NCBI GenBank assembly: GCA_946626215.1
Contig: CAMOUD010000003.1
Coordinates: forward strand, 1-51,628
Reading direction: 5' to 3'
Length of the DNA: 51,628 nt
DNA from: an uncultured Lachnospiraceae bacterium
GTDB taxonomy: Bacteria > Bacillota > Clostridia > Lachnospirales > Lachnospiraceae
This document shows positions 47,361 to 51,628 of this stretch, in pieces. The notes beneath the pieces are model-generated. The model was not told the DNA's origin and did no database searches. It worked only from the letters and a program-made list of their open reading frames with translations. The position numbers were made by a program, and so were the translations under genes. Positions within the stretch are counted from its first letter, which is position 1. Each line of letters begins with the position of its first letter.

Positions 47361-47951
47361 ATGCAGGAGGATACCATGCTGACCATCCGCTTCTTCCAGA
47401 ATCCGCCGGGAGACCGGTCCATACCCGCCAGGGACCTGGCGGCCGCCCTCCTGGGCCGGGACCCGGGCCCCCTGGCCCTGTCAGCCTTCGGGAAGCCGGC
47501 CCTTCCCTTCCCCGGCCTCCACTTCTCCAAGAGCGACTCCGGGCCCCTGACACTTTTTGTCCTTTCCGACAGGCCCTGCGGGGCGGACCTCCAGAGGATC
47601 GTCCCCCTGAAGGAGGAGGGCCTTTCCCTGGCCAGGAGGTTCTTCAGGCCTGAAGAGGCCGCCGCCCTGGAGGCCATGGGAGAAGGAGAAGCCCGGGAAG
47701 CCTTCTTCAGGCTCTGGGTCCGCAAGGAGGCCTATCTCAAATATACGGGAAGGGGGCTCTCCGCCGGCCTCTCCGCCTTTGCCCTTGAGGAAAGGGCGCC
47801 GGGCGTCTTTTCCGTCCTGCCCGGGCCCGGCCTTCCGCCCGCCCTGGTCCTGGACCTGCCGGCCCCGGAGGGGTATCTGGCGGCCCTCTGCCTGCCTCCG
47901 GAAGGAGACCCTTCCCCCATCTCCATGGATCCCTGTTCCCCCTCCGCCTGA
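47361..47951 (+). CDS. 4'-phosphopantetheinyl transferase superfamily protein
   Basis: LHFSKSDSG, FFRLWVRKEAYLKYTGRGL. Confidence 0.85.
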   Translation: MQEDTMLTIRFFQNPPGDRSIPARDLAAALLGRDPGPLALSAFGKPALPFPGLHFSKSDSGPLTLFVLSDRPCGADLQRIVPLKEEGLSLARRFFRPEEAAALEAMGEGEAREAFFRLWVRKEAYLKYTGRGLSAGLSAFALEERAPGVFSVLPGPGLPPALVLDLPAPEGYLAALCLPPEGDPSPISMDPCSPSA

Positions 47952-48019
47952 TCCTCAGGGGGCTGCCCTCTTTCCTTCCGCACGGAACACAGGATCCCAT
48001 TCAGGATCAGTCATACAGA

Positions 48020-48068
48020 AAAAGGGATACGGAAAAGCAGATCCTCCCTGCTTCTCCGTATCCCTTTT
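48020..48068. terminator. Bidirectional terminator between PPTase and aspS
   Basis: AAAAGGGATACGG/CCGTATCCCTTTT plus inner AAGCAG/CTGCTT. Confidence 0.8.
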
Positions 48069-48095
48069 ATCTTTCCGGTCCGGATCCGGGACCCT

Positions 48096-49892
48096 TTATT
48101 CTTCCTTATCTCCTTCCACAGCCAGAGAAAGCTCATCCAGCTGGACGGGATCGACAAAGTCCGGGGCTCCGCTCATCAGGTCGGCCGCGTCCTTGTTCTT
48201 GGGGAAGGCGATGACGTCGCGGATGCTCTCAGCCTTTGTCAGGAGCATGACCAGGCGGTCCAGGCCGTAGGCCAGGCCGGCATGGGGCGGGACGCCGTAT
48301 TTGAAGGCTGTCAGAAGGAAGCCGAACTTCTCTGCCGCGTCCTCCTTCTCCAGGCCGATGACCTCGAACATCTTCTCCTGGATGTCGTTCTGGTGGATCC
48401 TGACGGACCCGCCGCCCAGCTCGACGCCGTTAAGGACGATGTCATAGGCCTTGGCCCTGACGCTGCCGGGATCGGAATCGATCTGGTCCCAGTCCTCCTC
48501 CATGGGCATGGTGAAGGGATGGTGCATGGCGACAAAGCGCTCTTCCTCCTCGGACCACTCCAGCAGGGGGAATTCCACGACCCAGAGGAAGTCGAACCGG
48601 TCGTGGTCGATGAGGCCCAGTTCCTCGCCCAGACGAAGGCGGAGGGCTCCCAGGACGTTCCAGACGATGGCGTTCTTATCCGCCGCGAAGAAGATCAGGT
48701 CGCCCTTTTCGGCGCCGGTCCTGTCGATCAGGGCCATGAGTTCCTCTTCCTGCATGAACTTGCCGAAGGAGCACTTGACGGAGCCGTCCTCCTTATAGGC
48801 CAGGTAGGGAAGGCCCTTGGCGCCGGATCCCCTGGCCGCCTCGACCTGCTTGTCGATCTTCTTGCGGGCCATGCCGGCCTGTCCCTTCACGACGACGGCT
48901 CGGACCGAGCAGCCCTTCTTTTCAGCGGCGTCCGCGAAGGGAGGGAAGGCGCAGCCGGCCACCAGGTCGGTCACATCCTTCAGCTTCATGCCGAACCGGG
49001 TATCGGGCTTGTCTGAGCCGTAATCGTTCATGGCGTCGATCCAGCGCATCCTGGGAAGGGGCAGCTGGACGTCCAGGCCGATGGCTTTTTTGCATACATA
49101 CTGGATCAGGCGCTCGTTGACGTCCATGACGTCATCGGCGTCCACAAAGGACAGTTCCATGTCCAGCTGGGTGAATTCCGGCTGGCGGTCCGCCCTCAGG
49201 TCCTCGTCGCGGAAGCATTTGGCCACCTGGAAGTAGCGGTCATAGCCGGAGACCATGAGGAGCTGCTTGAAGAGCTGGGGAGACTGGGGCAGGGCGTAGA
49301 AGGCGCCCTTCTTCACGCGGCTGGGGACCAGGTAGTCCCTGGCGCCCTCGGGCGTGGACTTGCACAGGATGGGGGTCTCGATCTCTAAAAATCCCTCTCC
49401 CGCCATGAACTCACGGACATACTGGGTGATCCTGCTGCGGAGGATCAGGCGTCTCTGCATATCGGGACGACGCAGGTCCAGGCAGCGGTAGCGGAGCCTC
49501 AGCTCCTCCTTGGTCCGGCTGTTCTCCTCCACAGCAAAGGGAGGGGTCTCCGCCTCGGCCAGGATCCGGGTGTCCTTCACGCGGATCTCGATGGTGCCGG
49601 TGGAAAGACCGGGATTGACGGCGCCGGACCTTTCTGTCACCGTGCCTGTGGCGGCAACGACGAACTCAGCCCGCATCCTGGCCGCCTTTTCGAAGCTTTC
49701 CGTTCCGCAGTCCGCCTCTTCATAGATCAGCTGGATGATGCCGGACCGGTCCCGGAGGTCGACAAAGATGATTCCTCCCTTGTTGCGCTGTTTCTGTACC
49801 CAGCCCATGACGGTCACGGTCTGGCCGATATGGGATTCGCCAAGCTCCGCGCACCGGCAGGTGCGTCTGAGCCCTTGCATGGATTCTGCCAT
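48096..49892 (-). CDS. aspS: Aspartyl-tRNA synthetase
   Basis: GWVQKQRNKGGIIFVDLRDRSG, FRDEDLRADRQPEFTQLD, GLAYGLDRLVML. Confidence 0.98.
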   Translation of the reverse strand: MAESMQGLRRTCRCAELGESHIGQTVTVMGWVQKQRNKGGIIFVDLRDRSGIIQLIYEEADCGTESFEKAARMRAEFVVAATGTVTERSGAVNPGLSTGTIEIRVKDTRILAEAETPPFAVEENSRTKEELRLRYRCLDLRRPDMQRRLILRSRITQYVREFMAGEGFLEIETPILCKSTPEGARDYLVPSRVKKGAFYALPQSPQLFKQLLMVSGYDRYFQVAKCFRDEDLRADRQPEFTQLDMELSFVDADDVMDVNERLIQYVCKKAIGLDVQLPLPRMRWIDAMNDYGSDKPDTRFGMKLKDVTDLVAGCAFPPFADAAEKKGCSVRAVVVKGQAGMARKKIDKQVEAARGSGAKGLPYLAYKEDGSVKCSFGKFMQEEELMALIDRTGAEKGDLIFFAADKNAIVWNVLGALRLRLGEELGLIDHDRFDFLWVVEFPLLEWSEEEERFVAMHHPFTMPMEEDWDQIDSDPGSVRAKAYDIVLNGVELGGGSVRIHQNDIQEKMFEVIGLEKEDAAEKFGFLLTAFKYGVPPHAGLAYGLDRLVMLLTKAESIRDVIAFPKNKDAADLMSGAPDFVDPVQLDELSLAVEGDKEE

Positions 49893-49916
49893 TGTTCTAT
49901 TACCTCTTCTTACTGC

Positions 49917-51179
49917 TTATTTCTGAATGGGATTCCTGTAGAATTCCACAAATTCCTCAAAGCCCTTTTCCTGGAGCTGCTGCTTCTGGAACTTCTTGTT
50001 CTTGTTCATCTTCGCGATCAGGACCACGCTGCCCTTTTCCCTTTCGGCCTGGGCCTGCCGGATCACGTCCCTGAGCCTGTCGGCGGGCATGTTCTTCTCG
50101 ATCAGGAAGGCCTTCTTGGCAGGGCTGCCCGGGATCCTGAAGCCGGATTCCATGAGCAGGAGGATGATCCTCTCAAAACCGATGGAGAAGCCGCAGGCAG
50201 GCACGTCCCTGCCGGTAAAGCGGCCGACCATCTTGTCATAGCGGCCGCCGCCTCCGCAGCTGATGCCCAGGGCCGGCATCTTGATCTCAAAGATGGTGCC
50301 GGTGTAGTAGGACATGCCCCGGACGATGGTGGGGTCAAAGATGATCTGGAAGTCCGCTGTCTTCGTCTCCTCCACGCTCTCCATGATCTCCATGAGGCCG
50401 GGAATGACGCCGGGAGCGATGGAGTCTCCCAGGGTCTCGGCCAGCCAGGAAAGGGAATAGCCCTTTTCCTCCAGGTCCCTGAAGAGGCCCGTGTAGCGGC
50501 GGGCGGCTTCTTCGGAGAAGCCGGACTCCGTCAGTTCCTTTTCCACGCCCTCCAGGCCGATCTTGTCCATCTTGTCGAGGATGATGAAGACCTCGTCGAA
50601 CTGGTCCTCGGAAAAGCCCGACCAGGCGGCCATGGCGGACAGGATCTTCCGGTCGTTGATCCGGATCTGGAAATCCTTAAAACCGATCCTTCCCAGGGTC
50701 GTGGTGGTGGCCAGGATCAGTTCGATCTCGGCCAGGTTGCCGGCTTCGCCGATGATATCGATATCGCACTGCATGAACTGGCGGTAGCGTCCCTTCTGGG
50801 GCCTGTCCGCTCTCCAGACATTTCCCATCTGCAGGGCCTTGAAGGGGGCCGGCAGCTCATTGGCATGGTTGGCGTAATAGCGGACCAGGGGGACCGTCAG
50901 GTCATAGCGGAGGCCTCCGTCCACCAGGTCGGCCTCTTCCTTTGCCTCTGCCAGGCGGAGCTTTTCTCCCCTCTTGAGGATCTTGAAGATGAGCTTCTCA
51001 TTGTCGCCGCCCTGTTTGCTGGTCAGGTTCCGGATATCCTCCACGCAGGGGGTCTCGATCGACTGGAACCCGAATTCCGCGTAGGTCTTTTTAATGATGG
51101 AGATCGCGTAGTCCCGGATCTCCATTTCCTCCGGCATGATGTCCTTCATGCCGGTCACAGGCTTCTTGATCAGTGCCAT
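49917..51179 (-). CDS. hisS: Histidyl-tRNA synthetase
   Basis: GMKDIMPEE, RPQKGRYRQFMQCDIDIIG, GGGGRYDKM, GFSIGFERI. Confidence 0.97.
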   Translation of the reverse strand: MALIKKPVTGMKDIMPEEMEIRDYAISIIKKTYAEFGFQSIETPCVEDIRNLTSKQGGDNEKLIFKILKRGEKLRLAEAKEEADLVDGGLRYDLTVPLVRYYANHANELPAPFKALQMGNVWRADRPQKGRYRQFMQCDIDIIGEAGNLAEIELILATTTTLGRIGFKDFQIRINDRKILSAMAAWSGFSEDQFDEVFIILDKMDKIGLEGVEKELTESGFSEEAARRYTGLFRDLEEKGYSLSWLAETLGDSIAPGVIPGLMEIMESVEETKTADFQIIFDPTIVRGMSYYTGTIFEIKMPALGISCGGGGRYDKMVGRFTGRDVPACGFSIGFERIILLLMESGFRIPGSPAKKAFLIEKNMPADRLRDVIRQAQAEREKGSVVLIAKMNKNKKFQKQQLQEKGFEEFVEFYRNPIQK

Positions 51180-51263
51180 AGATCTGTTCCTTTCTCTGAA
51201 TCTGCCGGTGTCCCGGCCGGGCCGGGGCTTCCTTCAGATGGTCCCTTTTCCCGAACAGTTACG

Positions 51264-51292
51264 ATTTTACCTTCTTTGAAATACCTTGTAAA
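51264..51292 (-). promoter_or_regulatory. Promoter of hisS-aspS operon
   Basis: minus strand TTTACA-17 bp-TAAAAT. Confidence 0.6.
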
Positions 51293-51360
51293 GCCACCTG
51301 CAGGCCAATTGGCCGCGGATCCTCCATTTTTGCCGGCGGAAACCGCGCTGAAAGCTTCCT

Positions 51361-51400
51361 CCTGCCGGGCCCTGTCCGGGCCCTCCGGCAGGGTTTTTTT
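51361..51400 (+). terminator. Plus-oriented terminator-like hairpin with T7
   Basis: CCTGCCGG...CCGGCAGG stem followed by GTTTTTTTG. Confidence 0.7.
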
Positions 51401-51501
51401 GTCTCTTTTCTGCCCGGACAGGGTCTCCGGCCTCCTTTGGGCCTTGTCTTTCGGAAGTTTCGCGTCCAAACTGGCCCAAACAGTTCCGGAAAGGAGGTCC
51501 T

Positions 51502-51628
51502 ATGTTTTCCGATATCCTCACCGCTCTTCCCGCCGGGCCCTCCGGCAGGCTGGTCCATGTCCAGACAGAGGCCCTGGAGGGTCCCCGCTGCTTTCTGATC
51601 CCCGGCCAGGAGAAGGCCTCCGCCGGGG
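51502..51628 (+). CDS. 5' end of an unidentified CDS running off the window
   Basis: GGAAAGGAGGTCCT-ATG; MFSDILTALPAGPSGRLVHVQTEALEGPRCFLIPGQEKASAG open to edge. Confidence 0.55.
   Translation, partial: MFSDILTALPAGPSGRLVHVQTEALEGPRCFLIPGQEKASAG

Noticed and set aside
51301-51380. T-box riboswitch upstream of hisS
   Set aside because: No T-box core sequence (GGGTGGNACCGCG) on the minus strand; the terminator polarity is plus
1-51628. CRISPR array, tRNA, rRNA, transposase or integrase
   Set aside because: No regularly spaced repeats, no cloverleaf recognised and no mobile-element protein in the ORF list; absence judged by eye only

Overview
High-GC Firmicutes window (gene content and order look like Clostridia/Lachnospiraceae), mostly coding on the minus strand. 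Core blocks: (i) a reduced division/cell-wall (dcw) cluster mraZ-rsmH-ftsL-ftsI-mraY-murD-ftsW-ftsQ-ftsZ, then lgt and ychF; (ii) a translation/signalling cluster murE-priA-def-fmt-rsmB-rlmN-stp-prkC-rsgA; (iii) hisS-aspS, secDF, recJ and a divergent PPTase. An accessory stretch at about 22.3-30.9 kb holds the most interesting loci. The first is a plus-strand, AT-richer, four-gene, translationally coupled module: HTH protein, DUF3791-like, DUF3990-like with an ART-style H-Y-Q pattern, and a small helical protein. The second is a self-contained two-gene operon of a 4-TM membrane protein and a 711-aa membrane-anchored TIR-domain protein with an intact W-x3-E catalytic signature. Other observations: a candidate ~70-nt plus-strand sRNA with a C-rich loop between murE and recJ, a perfect 18-bp PadR-box-like palindrome in front of an RND pump with no regulator nearby, a priA gene with no canonical start codon before its conserved N-terminus, a variant Ser/Thr kinase (DPE instead of DFG), and MraZ-box-like 11-bp repeats. 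No rRNA, tRNA, CRISPR array or transposase was recognised. All functional calls come from reading translated motifs; no searches were run.
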